Positions 26,944-35,985 are shown, counted from the stretch's first letter. The stretch is DNA of 59,452 bases from RGIG5612 sp045599965 (GCA_045599965.1 JAZRXA010000064.1:1-59452); one strand, 5' to 3'. Program-made: numbers and translations. Notes: generated by a model from the letters alone, not told the origin.

Positions 26944-28899
26944 CTAACTATTTTTTTGAAAAATTTTAATACCAGCTATAACGATAGTTAGAAAAGCACT
27001 TGCCAAAAGGATTAGCCATAACGAAGAAGAGGTATCTGCCGTTTCTGGGACACTCTTTTTAGCTTGAATCAATGTTGTATCTTCAAGGGCTAATGTGTTT
27101 TTTGAATTATAAGGAGTTTCCGTATAAATGTAACGTGTGCCAGCGTTGTTACTTGTGCGACTTGTACGGTTTAGAACTGCATTTTCAGGAGCAATAATCT
27201 CACAGTTTTCGCCTAATGTTATGTATTTTGGAATATAAGCCTCATCATATCCTGCAGCTTCTTTTTCTCCAGTTGAATAGTCAACACCAAATGAAATACC
27301 TCTCTTAGAAACTGCTTTTATAGATTGATTATCTTTTAGAGTAACATTTATTGAATTGCTGCTGATAATTCCGTGGGCTATACCTTCCACAATTTTTTCG
27401 TCACCATAGTCAGATGCATCAACGTATGTATCAACGTTACTATTTTCTAGGTTCATTGCATCACGGCAAAAGATACCATAAACTAGTCCAAGAGAATTAA
27501 CATTGACTTTTACTTTACTATCAATAATATCTACTTGGCCTGCAACGCGAATAGCTTCGGCGTTTATTGCATCTTCACAGTCTATATCTATAGCAATATT
27601 TGAATTTTTTATAAAAAGATTACTATCATTTCCAGCAATAATGCCTCCGTTATTGAATGTATAAAAAGGAGTTCCGGACTTTTTGTCTGTAATATGAATT
27701 TTGATATCGCTATCTACAATATTTATGCCACCAAGCTTATCCGAATTTATGGCAGTAAACATACCAACTGCAGAATGATACGGAAGAAAACGGTCAGGCT
27801 CTGACATCATGTCGATATTTAAGGTTGCCCCGGCAATATCGATGGTTCGTGAATAAATAACATTTTTAGAAGTGTCTCCAGCACCTACAAAAGGAGCAGA
27901 TGAATAAATATTGAGAATACTGTCTTTTTGTATATTAATTTTTGATGATGAAAAAATAGCGCAGCCATTAATCTTTGCATCAATCTTAACGCCTGGGCAT
28001 ATTGTTACATCAGTAGCATAGTTAGTGTTACTAGCATGAATACCGTCGCAAAAATGTCCATTCATTTCTCTAAATGTTAAATCTGCATCCACGGTAATTT
28101 TTCCATTATTTCGGATTAAATAAGTACCTCCATTAAGAGCTAAAGTTCCATCACCTGTTATTAAAAGTTCAACAGGTTTAGTATTTTCACCTAAGCAATA
28201 AAAATCAATCGGAATGCCACTTCCGTTTGAAGATTCTTGGTAAAAAGTATTGGTAAAGGTATTCTTGCCAACTAATTCTAAAGTAAGGGTATCAAAATCG
28301 TTTTTGTATCCACGATACATAAGTCCTATAGCTGGCGATACTATGTGATCAAAAACAACGGTATCATTAGAAAAATTTACATTATCAAAAATTATTTTAT
28401 CACCCTTTGAAGAAAAGGATATTTTACCAGAACCCAAGTTAGCTTCAGTTAAATTGATATTTTCTCCAGGCAACAAGGCATAACTTTCTAAATATAAAAC
28501 AGGAATTTCATCGAGATAATTATTTATAGTTATAGTTGCAAAATTCGATACGGTATATTCTCCGGATTTATCTGTAATTTTGCAAAAAACATTGCATCCA
28601 TGAAAAGAATATTCCGTGCTAGGCATAACTAAAGTATTGGTAGTTGCTGAAGTGCCGTCTAACATAAAAGATTGTCCAATCCCATCAATGAAATACCATT
28701 GATAAGTGACATCCTCTGGGTTTGCTACTTCAACACTAAAAGTTCCACCATTTGGATAATTTACAGCAATGTTTTCAGGCTGCTTCGTAATAACAGGTTC
28801 GCTTGCTAAAGCCGGAAAGGCAAATAAAAATAAAGAAGCCATTAGAACAATGCTTGCAGCTAAAATAAGTTTCCATTTTGTAAGAATGCATTTTTCCAT
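26944..28899 (-). CDS. Secreted beta-helix surface protein with variant sorting signal
   Basis: 651 residues. A long N-terminal signal peptide (KWKLILAASIVLMASLFLFAFPALA), an Ig-like segment (ITKQPENIAVNYPNGGTFSVEV...YQWYF) at about 35-115, then a long region of repeating short strands with many Asn and Asp (NINLTEANLGSGKISFSSKG...), typical of right-handed parallel beta-helix adhesins or carbohydrate-active folds. The C terminus has PETADTSSS, a hydrophobic helix and KIFQKNS, the layout of a sortase substrate with a non-canonical PxTA-type motif. No sortase gene is in the window. No catalytic motif recognised. Product likely displayed on the cell wall. Confidence 0.65.
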   Translation of the reverse strand: MEKCILTKWKLILAASIVLMASLFLFAFPALASEPVITKQPENIAVNYPNGGTFSVEVANPEDVTYQWYFIDGIGQSFMLDGTSATTNTLVMPSTEYSFHGCNVFCKITDKSGEYTVSNFATITINNYLDEIPVLYLESYALLPGENINLTEANLGSGKISFSSKGDKIIFDNVNFSNDTVVFDHIVSPAIGLMYRGYKNDFDTLTLELVGKNTFTNTFYQESSNGSGIPIDFYCLGENTKPVELLITGDGTLALNGGTYLIRNNGKITVDADLTFREMNGHFCDGIHASNTNYATDVTICPGVKIDAKINGCAIFSSSKINIQKDSILNIYSSAPFVGAGDTSKNVIYSRTIDIAGATLNIDMMSEPDRFLPYHSAVGMFTAINSDKLGGINIVDSDIKIHITDKKSGTPFYTFNNGGIIAGNDSNLFIKNSNIAIDIDCEDAINAEAIRVAGQVDIIDSKVKVNVNSLGLVYGIFCRDAMNLENSNVDTYVDASDYGDEKIVEGIAHGIISSNSINVTLKDNQSIKAVSKRGISFGVDYSTGEKEAAGYDEAYIPKYITLGENCEIIAPENAVLNRTSRTSNNAGTRYIYTETPYNSKNTLALEDTTLIQAKKSVPETADTSSSLWLILLASAFLTIVIAGIKIFQKNS

Positions 28900-29015
28900 A
28901 ATTTATACCTTTACTTTTATTTGAATTAAATTAGTTTTTGTAAATTTGTCTACATAATATACTTTGTTTATTAAAAAATCAAATTGATATATAATATAAG
29001 TAATAAATAAGAAAG

Positions 29016-31307
29016 ATGCAAAAAATAATGTCAAAAATAAGGGCTAACATACACGTTAATGGAATAGTGCAAGGCGTTGGGTTTAGGCCTTTTATTCATA
29101 AGCAAATTACGGACCATTCGCTTTTAGGCTGGATTCGTAACACTTCTTCCGGTGCCGAAATAGAAATAGAAGGAACCGAAGAAAGAGTCGATTTATTCAT
29201 AGAAGAACTTTGGACAAAGTCTCCGAAGCTTTCTTTAATTGAAACTGTCACATTCGAAAAATTCACAGAGTTAAAAAATTATACTGACTTTGAAATTATT
29301 AAAAGCAAAGCAGAGGATTCAAGAGATACTCTAATATCTCCTGATGTTTGCGTTTGCGATGATTGTATTCGTGAGATGTTTGATTCTAAGGATAGACGCT
29401 TTAGATATCCTTTTATTAACTGCACTAATTGCGGTCCTAGATTTACTATCATAAAAGATATTCCTTACGACAGAGATAAAACAACGATGCAAAAATTCCC
29501 TATGTGCCCAGATTGCGAGAAAGAATATAAAGACATAGTAGATAGGCGTTATCATGCTCAGCCCGTAGCATGTGATGATTGCGGGCCAGAAGTTTTCTTC
29601 GTTGAAAACGATAGCCAAAATATCATAGCTAAGAAAGATGATGCAATTAAAATGGCGCAGCAATTCTTAAAAGAGGAAAAGATTATTGCCGTAAAAGGTC
29701 TTGGTGGAATTCATCTTGCATGCAACGCTGACAATGAAAGATTAGTAAATGAACTAAGAAAAAGAAAACATAGAGATGAAAAACCATTTGCTTTAATGGT
29801 TAAAGATATAGAAGCTGCAAAAGAAATTTGTGAAATTACTGATGACGAAGAAAAAATCTTAGAAAGTCACCAAAGAGCGATAGTGCTCTTAAAGAAAAAA
29901 GATTTAAATAGCTACATGTATGTAAGCGAAAATAACTATATTGGAGTTATGCTTCCTTATACGCCGATGCATTTTTTAGTTTTTGAAGATTGCCCCAAAA
30001 GACTAGTTATGACAAGCGCTAATATTTCAGACCTTCCAATTATTTATAAAAATGATGAAGCTCTTGAAAAACTAAAAAATGTTGCGGATGGCTTCTTGCT
30101 CAATAATAGAGACATTGAAACAAGATGCGATGATAGTCTTTGCTGGGTTTACAAAGGTAAAGAATATTTTGCACGCCGCTCAAGAGGATATGTTCCGTTC
30201 CCTATTATCTTAAAAGAAGTAATGGATAATACGCAAAATAAAGAAAGTGTCTTAGCATGTGGCGCAGAGCAAAAAGCCACATTTGCAATTTCTAAAAATA
30301 CATATGTTTTTCCATCGGCGCATATAGGTGACTTAAAAAATATAGAAACTCTTGAACATTACGAAAACCAGATAAAACATTTTGAAAAAATGTTTAGCAT
30401 AAAGCCGAAAATAATTGCATGTGATTTGCATCCAGATTATTTATCTAGTAATTACGCTAATCAAAGAGCACAAAAAGAAAATTTAAGGCTTGTGAAAATT
30501 CAGCATCACTTCGCACACATGGCTTCGTGTATGGCAGACAATAATCTTGATGAAAAAGTTATAGGAATTATTTGGGACGGAACTGGACTTGGAACTGATA
30601 ATACTATATGGGGAGCAGAATTCCTAATCGGAGATTACGAAGGATTTGAAAGAAAAGGAACAATTTTGCCGTTTAAACTTCCAGGCGGAGATAAAGCTAC
30701 TAAAGAAATTTATAGATGCGCAGCATCGCTTTTAAAAATTAGTAATGCAGACACAAAAGAAATTAAGGATGCTAAATTTAATGAAAATTTCGAGCAGCTA
30801 AGTACAATGATTGATGCAAATATCAATTCGCCTACATGCACTAGCATGGGACGACTTTTTGACGGCGCAGCTTATCTTATCGGAATAAAAGACGAAGCTA
30901 CTTATGAGGGTCAGGCAGCAGTTCTTTTAGAAGCCTGCGCACTAAGAGCAAAAGAATTTACTGACGAAGTTTATGATTATGATATTATAGAAACAGATAA
31001 ATTATATTTTGATTACACTAAGATGATAAAACAAATGATTAAAGATAATGCTGATAAAAATACTAAAGCATTGAAATTTATGAACACAGTAGTAGATATG
31101 GCTGTGGAAATTTCTAAAAAGATTAGAGAGAAAGAAAATATAAACAAGGTTGTTTTGTCTGGCGGAACGATGCAAAATCAATATATGCTAGAAAGACTTG
31201 AAAGGTTATTAAAGGCGGAAGGCTTTGAACCTTTCCACCACAAAAGAGTTTCATCTAACGACGAAGGCCTAGCACTTGGCCAAGTAATGATAGCAATGAG
31301 GAGTTAA
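29016..31307 (+). CDS. hypF: NiFe hydrogenase maturation carbamoyltransferase HypF
   Basis: 763 residues. Domains in order: acylphosphatase-like (VNGIVQGVGFRPFI), two zinc fingers of the C-x2-C-x18-C-x2-C type (CDDCIREM..CTNC and CPDCEKEY..CDDC), YrdC-like (KGLGGIHLACNA) and Kae1-like with the late SGGTMQNQYML segment. HypF makes thiocarbamate on HypE from carbamoyl phosphate and ATP, the source of the cyanide ligands of the NiFe site. First gene of the hyp cluster; only a weak RBS is seen, and a TATAAT lies about 22 bp upstream of the ATG (28989-28994). Confidence 0.95.
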   Translation: MQKIMSKIRANIHVNGIVQGVGFRPFIHKQITDHSLLGWIRNTSSGAEIEIEGTEERVDLFIEELWTKSPKLSLIETVTFEKFTELKNYTDFEIIKSKAEDSRDTLISPDVCVCDDCIREMFDSKDRRFRYPFINCTNCGPRFTIIKDIPYDRDKTTMQKFPMCPDCEKEYKDIVDRRYHAQPVACDDCGPEVFFVENDSQNIIAKKDDAIKMAQQFLKEEKIIAVKGLGGIHLACNADNERLVNELRKRKHRDEKPFALMVKDIEAAKEICEITDDEEKILESHQRAIVLLKKKDLNSYMYVSENNYIGVMLPYTPMHFLVFEDCPKRLVMTSANISDLPIIYKNDEALEKLKNVADGFLLNNRDIETRCDDSLCWVYKGKEYFARRSRGYVPFPIILKEVMDNTQNKESVLACGAEQKATFAISKNTYVFPSAHIGDLKNIETLEHYENQIKHFEKMFSIKPKIIACDLHPDYLSSNYANQRAQKENLRLVKIQHHFAHMASCMADNNLDEKVIGIIWDGTGLGTDNTIWGAEFLIGDYEGFERKGTILPFKLPGGDKATKEIYRCAASLLKISNADTKEIKDAKFNENFEQLSTMIDANINSPTCTSMGRLFDGAAYLIGIKDEATYEGQAAVLLEACALRAKEFTDEVYDYDIIETDKLYFDYTKMIKQMIKDNADKNTKALKFMNTVVDMAVEISKKIREKENINKVVLSGGTMQNQYMLERLERLLKAEGFEPFHHKRVSSNDEGLALGQVMIAMRS

Positions 31308-31309
31308 TT

Positions 31310-31549
31310 ATGTGCCTAGCAGTACCACTAAAGATTAAAGAAATTAATGGACTTAATTGCATATGCGAACGAGAAGGAATCGAGCGTGAAGCACGCCTTG
31401 ACTTTGTAAAAGATCCTAAAGTCGGAGATTATGTTCTTATTCACGCTGGCTTTGCTATCGAGAAAATGAGCGAAGAGCAAGCTGAACTTGATATCGAAGC
31501 ATGCAAAGAAGTTGAAGAAGAAATAAGAAAACTTTATAGCGAAACATGA
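31310..31549 (+). CDS. hypC: Hydrogenase maturation chaperone HypC
   Basis: 79 residues, beginning MCLAVPLKI with the essential Cys2, and ending in an acidic helix. HypC carries the Fe(CN)2CO unit with HypD and delivers it to the large-subunit precursor. It starts 2 bp after hypF. Its TGA overlaps an ATG that once was, or mimics, the hypD start (see 31546). Confidence 0.95.
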   Translation: MCLAVPLKIKEINGLNCICEREGIEREARLDFVKDPKVGDYVLIHAGFAIEKMSEEQAELDIEACKEVEEEIRKLYSET

Positions 31550-31593
31550 AAATAAATATTATGGAAGTGCGTGGAACGCACACAGACAAGTAG
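31546..31593 (+). pseudogene. Remnant or duplicate of the hypD 5' end
   Basis: A 15-codon frame, ATG overlapping the hypC stop, reads MKINIMEVRGTHTDK then stops. The real hypD at 31960 begins MSINIMEVCGTHTMS. The nucleotide match (ATATTATGGAAGTG.GTGG.ACGCACAC) is too good for chance. The Cys of CGTHT is changed to Arg here. The spacing suggests the original hypC-hypD ATGA overlap was broken by an insertion with duplication of this end. Confidence 0.75.
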
Positions 31594-31610
31594 AAATGGT
31601 GGCTGTTAAC

Positions 31611-31654
31611 TTTTTTCGGCTAATATTTAATAGCAATAAAAATTAGCCGAAAAA
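31611..31654. repeat. Hairpin in the hypC-hypD gap
   Basis: TTTTTCGGCTAAT (left) and ATTAGCCGAAAAA (right) around a 17-nt loop. It could weaken read-through from hypC to hypD, although no T-run follows. It is separate from palindromic element C, which begins about 60 bp further on. Confidence 0.55.
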
Positions 31655-31712
31655 GAGGTCGCGTAAAAGAAAAGTAAAGTATCTTATATATGCAATAATA
31701 GGATTGATAAAA

Positions 31713-31883
31713 GTTTTTGCCGTAATAATGGTAGTTTTGTACCCATAAAAAAGAATAATTAAACTTTTTATCAAAAAGAAGGCTTTTTTGGCAACATTTC
31801 AAGCGTACTTGTTGCATAAAAAAGAAGAAAAGTGTATGTTGAAAAAATAATGGGTACAAAACTGTGAAAAAAACGGCAAAAAC
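31713..31883. repeat. Palindromic element, copy C (MITE-like)
   Basis: 171 bp. Left end 31713-31746: GTTTTTGCCGT, spacer, AGTTTTGTACCCAT. Right end 31850-31883 is its inverse (ATGGGTACAAAACT, spacer, ACGGCAAAAAC). The inner palindrome GCAACA...TGTTGC occupies the same place as TCAACAA...TTGTTGA in copy A, with a similar ACTTGTTG right arm when A is read in reverse. No ORF. It interrupts the hyp operon. Confidence 0.75.
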
Positions 31884-31959
31884 GAACATGGGACTAGCAA
31901 TGTGCAAAAAATGGACATTGCAAATGTAGCCAGAGCGGTCTAATGTAATTTAAAAAGAT

Positions 31960-32973
31960 ATGAGTATTAATATTATGGAAGTGTGTGGGACGCACACGAT
32001 GTCAATTGCAAAAGCGGGAATAAAAAATGTTCTCCCAGAAGGCGTGAACCTTATTTCAGGTCCAGGCTGTCCGGTTTGCGTAACGCCTGTTGGCGCGATT
32101 GATGAAATCCTTAAATTATCTGAAAACGAAAATATAATAATTGCAACTTATGGCGATATGATAAAGGTTCCAGGCTCTACTAAGGGTGATAACCTTGCTA
32201 GAAGAATGTCGCTTGGCGCAAAGGCAGAAATTGTTTATTCGAGTTTTGATGCTGTAAAACTTGCAAAAGAAAATCCTGAAAAGGAAATTGTATTTTTAGG
32301 AATCGGCTTTGAAACAACGGCGCCGGGCACGGCAGCAGCTATAAAAATCGCAAAAGAAGAGAACGTGAAAAACTTTTATGTGCTTTCACTTCTTAAACTT
32401 GTAGAACCAGCGCTAAGGACACTTATAAAAGATCCAGAGTTTAATGTACAAGGCTTTTTGTGTCCGGGACATGTAGCGGTAATAATAGGAACAGATGGAT
32501 TTGAATTTCTTGCAAGCGAATATAAAATTCCTAGCGTAGTTGCAGGTTTCGAGCCAAAAGAAATTTTAGATGCAATAAAAATGCTTATTAGCCAAATAAA
32601 AAATGGTGAAGCCAAAATCGAAAATGCTTATGAAAAAATTGTTTGCAAAGAAGGAAACATAAGTGCGATGCAAACATTAAAAGAAGTTTTTGAACCTCAA
32701 GATTGCCTATGGAGAGGCTTGGGAAATATTCCAAAGAGTGGGCTGAAAATAAAAGAAGAATATGCCGAGTTTGATGCGACAAAAAAATTCGGCATTGAAA
32801 TAAAAGATGTAAACCAATCATCACTTTGTAGATGCGAAGATATTATATGCGGAAAAGCAACACCTAAAGATTGCCCAGCTTTTGGAGGACTTTGTACTCC
32901 GATGGACCCAGAAGGACCTTGTATGGTTTCTTCTGAGGGCGCATGTGCCGCAGCGTATAAGTATCAATTATAA
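31960..32973 (+). CDS. hypD: Hydrogenase maturation scaffold HypD
   Basis: 337 residues, intact. CGTHT near the start, GPGCPVCVTP, and the C-terminal Fe-S cysteine set (CRCEDIICG, CPAFGGLC, GPCMVSSEGAC) are all present. HypD, with HypC, holds the iron while cyanide and CO are attached. The region before its ATG has no good RBS (AAAAAGAT), unlike its operon neighbours, as expected if an insertion separated it from the hypC stop. Confidence 0.95.
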   Translation: MSINIMEVCGTHTMSIAKAGIKNVLPEGVNLISGPGCPVCVTPVGAIDEILKLSENENIIIATYGDMIKVPGSTKGDNLARRMSLGAKAEIVYSSFDAVKLAKENPEKEIVFLGIGFETTAPGTAAAIKIAKEENVKNFYVLSLLKLVEPALRTLIKDPEFNVQGFLCPGHVAVIIGTDGFEFLASEYKIPSVVAGFEPKEILDAIKMLISQIKNGEAKIENAYEKIVCKEGNISAMQTLKEVFEPQDCLWRGLGNIPKSGLKIKEEYAEFDATKKFGIEIKDVNQSSLCRCEDIICGKATPKDCPAFGGLCTPMDPEGPCMVSSEGACAAAYKYQL

Positions 32974-32983
32974 GAGGAAAATT

Positions 32984-33985
32984 ATGGATAAAATTATAAC
33001 TTTAGATTATGGAAGTGGCGGAGCAAAAACGTCGGAACTTATTGAAAATTTAGTAGTTCCAAATTTTAATAATGCTGCACTTAATAATTTACCTGACGCT
33101 GCATCCTTAAAAGGAAAAAAGAAAATAGTTTTTTCAACAGATAGTTTTGTTGTTAGTCCGTATTTCTTCCCAGGCGGAGATATTGGAAAACTTTGCGTTT
33201 GCGGAACTGTAAACGATTTATCTGTAAGTGGCGCAATTCCAAAGTATTTAAGTCTTGCTTTTATTATCGAGGAAGGATTTCCTTATGAAGACTTAGAAAA
33301 AATTGTTAAGTCAATTAAGGAAACTGCCGCCTGCGTTGGTGTAAAAATTGTAACAGGCGATACCAAGGTTGTGGAAAAAGGAAAAGGTGATGGACTTTAT
33401 ATAAACACAGCAGGAATAGGCTTTGAAAAACTTGCCGGACTAAGCGCAAAAAACATAAAAGATGGCGACGCAGTAATTGTTTCTGGAAATGTTGGTGATC
33501 ATGGAATTTCTATTATGACTGCAAGAAATCAAAATCTTATTAAAGGTGAAGTTTTATCAGACTGCATGAGCGTAGATAAAATAGCACAAAAGTTAATGGG
33601 ACTTAAAAAAGATTTGAAAGTAATGCGTGACCCTACTAGAGGAGGACTTGCTACAACGCTTTGCGAATTTGTAGAAGGAAGTGATTTTTCAATTGAACTT
33701 AATGAGATTGATATTCCAATAAGTCCAAAGGTTTTAGCAGCATGCGATATATTAGGACTTGATCCGCTTTACGCAGCATGCGAAGGAAGGTTAATCGCAA
33801 TTGTTGATTCAAAAAAAGCTGATAAGGCCTTAAAGTTAATTCAAAAAACAAAAGGCGGAGAAGGCGCAAAAATTATTGGAGTCGTAAATAAAAAATACCC
33901 TGGAAAGGTTTACGTAAAAACAAAAATTGAAGGTAGCAGAATATTAAGCAAATTAGCGGGGGCACAACTTCCTAGAATTTGCTAG
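32984..33985 (+). CDS. hypE: Hydrogenase maturation protein HypE
   Basis: 333 residues from the ATG at 32984 (AGAGG upstream; the longer frame lies inside hypD). Opening DYGSGGAKTSELI, ATP-binding FSTDSFVVSPYFFPGGDIG, and the diagnostic C terminus PRIC, whose final Cys receives the carbamoyl group from HypF and is dehydrated to thiocyanate. It follows hypD by 10 bp and ends the maturation block before the structural operon. Confidence 0.95.
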   Translation: MDKIITLDYGSGGAKTSELIENLVVPNFNNAALNNLPDAASLKGKKKIVFSTDSFVVSPYFFPGGDIGKLCVCGTVNDLSVSGAIPKYLSLAFIIEEGFPYEDLEKIVKSIKETAACVGVKIVTGDTKVVEKGKGDGLYINTAGIGFEKLAGLSAKNIKDGDAVIVSGNVGDHGISIMTARNQNLIKGEVLSDCMSVDKIAQKLMGLKKDLKVMRDPTRGGLATTLCEFVEGSDFSIELNEIDIPISPKVLAACDILGLDPLYAACEGRLIAIVDSKKADKALKLIQKTKGGEGAKIIGVVNKKYPGKVYVKTKIEGSRILSKLAGAQLPRIC

Positions 33986-34024
33986 ATAATAGACATTTCG
34001 AATATAAAAAGTTGAAAATTATGG

Positions 34025-34067
34025 TATAATTTAGGTATGTATTTTAAAAAATACATACCTATTTTTT
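34025..34067 (+). promoter_or_regulatory. TATAAT followed at once by a terminator hairpin (possible attenuator of the hydrogenase operon)
   Basis: TATAAT at 34025-34030; then AGGTATGTATTTT (34033-34045) and its exact complement (34048-34060), then ATTTTTT. The hairpin may simply terminate the hyp transcript, but if the -10 is real the hairpin is the first thing transcribed, an attenuator-like layout. The structural operon starts about 60 bp further on. Confidence 0.55.
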
Positions 34068-34123
34068 ATAAGTGTTTTATAGTAATTATATACAGTAATA
34101 ATAAGGAAAAAGGAGAATTAGAT

Positions 34124-34519
34124 ATGCAGGGGTATAACAAAATTTTTATTACTCCAGAAGAAGTTGTTCCTACAGCTAAAAAGATGAGAGAAGAGGGAAG
34201 ACCTCTTGCAATGATTCATGCATTTCTAGACGAAGAAGGAAAAGCGAACGTTTCTTACGAATACGAAGTTGATCCTAATATTGAATCTTACACAGTTGTT
34301 GGATGCAATACACTTCCTACGATTTCAGATATTTACGATTTGGCAGCCGAGTGGCCAGAAAGAGAAATTATGGAACTTATGGATATCACGTTTGAAGGCG
34401 TTGATACAAGTAAGCGTCTTTTTATGCCTGAGACAATGCTTAGTGGCCAAGGCCAAATTTTAGTAACACCAATGGAAAAATTAATTGATATTACTCATAA
34501 TGGAGAGGAAAACAAATGA
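34124..34519 (+). CDS. NuoC-like subunit of the membrane-bound hydrogenase (MbhK/EchD type)
   Basis: 131 residues from the ATG at 34124 (AAGGAG eight bases upstream). It carries the 30-kDa complex I signature LPTISDIYDLAAEWPEREIMELMDITFEG followed by KRLFMPE. It docks the large subunit in the peripheral arm and has no cofactor. First gene of the structural operon; its TGA overlaps the next ATG. Confidence 0.9.
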   Translation: MQGYNKIFITPEEVVPTAKKMREEGRPLAMIHAFLDEEGKANVSYEYEVDPNIESYTVVGCNTLPTISDIYDLAAEWPEREIMELMDITFEGVDTSKRLFMPETMLSGQGQILVTPMEKLIDITHNGEENK

Positions 34520-35598
34520 GCTATATAGTACCAATAGGACCTTACCATCCAGCGCTCGAAGAGCCGGTCCATGCAAGATTAAATGTTGAAGGCGAAACAA
34601 TAAAAGATGCCGAAGTGTTTATTGGATATAACCATAGAGGCATTGAAAAACTTGCTCAGCAAAAAAACTATATTCAAACACTCGTAATGGTTGAGAGAGT
34701 TTGTGGAATTTGCTCGCACTCACATGCACTTACATTCGCAATGGCAACAGAAACAATTGGCCAATTAGAAGTTCCTAAAAGAGGTCAATATATTCGTGTT
34801 ATCGTTGCTGAATTAGAAAGACTCCATTCACACTATTTATGGCTTGGAATAGCACTTCATATTATTGGCCATGATAGTTTGTTTATGCATACATGGGACG
34901 ATAGAGAAGCAATTATGGATATCTTAGAAGAAATTTCGGGCAACCGTGTTAACTACGGAATGGTCGGAATAGGTGGAGCAAGAAGAGATATCTCTGACGA
35001 AACAAGAGTCCGTGTATTAAAGATGTTAGATAAAATCGAAGAGTCTAATGAAAAATTAAAAGACATTCTTCTTTCGGATAAAACAGTTGCTCTCAGAACT
35101 CAGGGCGTAGGTATTTTAACTACAGAAGATTCAAGAAGAATCGGTGCAGTTGGACCACAAGCTCGTGCGTCGGGCGTTCCTGTTGATGTTAGAAAAGATG
35201 CACCATACAGCAGTTATGATGATTTTGATTTTAACATTTCTGTATTTAATACATGCGACGTTTTCTCTAGAGTTGTAGTTAGAGTTTTAGAAAACTTTGA
35301 AAGTATAAAGATAATTCGCCAAGCACTTGATATGCTTCCTGAAGGACCTATCAATTTAGGAAATAGAATGTTTAAGATTCCTGAAGGTGAAACAATGGTT
35401 AGACATGAAGCGCCTCGAGGACAACTTTGCTATAAGGTTGTATCTAAAGGCGGAGATTGCCCTGCGCGTGTAAGTATTCATGTTCCGACATTCAAGAATG
35501 CCCCGACAGTGCCTACTATGTTAAGAGAAAATTCAGTTGCTGATGCAGGACTTATTATAGCTAGCATTGACCCATGCTTCTCTTGCATGGATAGATAG
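34516..35598 (+). CDS. Group 4 NiFe hydrogenase large (catalytic) subunit (MbhL/NuoD-like)
   Basis: 360 residues. The four Ni-binding cysteines are C63 and C66 in RVCGICSHSH and C354 and C357 in IDPCFSCMDR. The protein ends three residues after the last Cys, so there is no C-terminal peptide to remove and no maturation protease would be needed. Intact CxxC pairs make it a true hydrogenase rather than an Mbs or complex I homologue. It reduces protons with electrons from the small subunit. RBS GGAGAGG; overlaps the preceding gene by 4 bp. Confidence 0.95.
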   Translation: MSYIVPIGPYHPALEEPVHARLNVEGETIKDAEVFIGYNHRGIEKLAQQKNYIQTLVMVERVCGICSHSHALTFAMATETIGQLEVPKRGQYIRVIVAELERLHSHYLWLGIALHIIGHDSLFMHTWDDREAIMDILEEISGNRVNYGMVGIGGARRDISDETRVRVLKMLDKIEESNEKLKDILLSDKTVALRTQGVGILTTEDSRRIGAVGPQARASGVPVDVRKDAPYSSYDDFDFNISVFNTCDVFSRVVVRVLENFESIKIIRQALDMLPEGPINLGNRMFKIPEGETMVRHEAPRGQLCYKVVSKGGDCPARVSIHVPTFKNAPTVPTMLRENSVADAGLIIASIDPCFSCMDR

Positions 35599-35605
35599 GA
35601 GATTT

Positions 35606-35947
35606 ATGCACGAACTTGCAATTACGGAAGGCATAATGGAAGCAGCTTTGCCAGCAGCTATGGAAGCTGGAGCAAAAAAGATTTTAGAAATTAGACTTAA
35701 AATCGGTGAGCTTTCAGGAGTTATGCCAGAGTGCATAGAAGAATATTTCAGCATAATAAGCAAGGGCACAATTGCTGAAGGTGCAAAAATAATAGTTAAA
35801 AAAATTCCGATTTCTATTCATTGCAACGAGTGTGACTTTGAAGGTGAAATCGAAAAAGGGTCCAGTGCATGTCCTAAATGCAAAAGCGCAAACTTTAAGA
35901 TAATTTCTGGACGCGAATATTTTGTAGATAATTTAAAAGTAGAATAA
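35606..35947 (+). CDS. hypA: Nickel-insertion protein HypA
   Basis: 113 residues from the ATG at 35606, giving the obligatory MHE start in which His2 binds nickel. The zinc site is CNEC...CPKC near the end. HypA delivers Ni to the large subunit, normally with HypB; no hypB is in the window. It sits directly after the large-subunit gene inside the structural operon. Confidence 0.95.
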   Translation: MHELAITEGIMEAALPAAMEAGAKKILEIRLKIGELSGVMPECIEEYFSIISKGTIAEGAKIIVKKIPISIHCNECDFEGEIEKGSSACPKCKSANFKIISGREYFVDNLKVE

Positions 35948-35985
35948 AAATAACTAAAGGTTTTAATAATAGAAGGAGGAAAGAA

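Noticed and set aside
31620..31907. 95-residue minus-strand ORF in the hypC-hypD gap
   Set aside because: It spans palindromic element C and a hairpin, is rich in Phe and Tyr from AT-rich DNA, and lacks an RBS.
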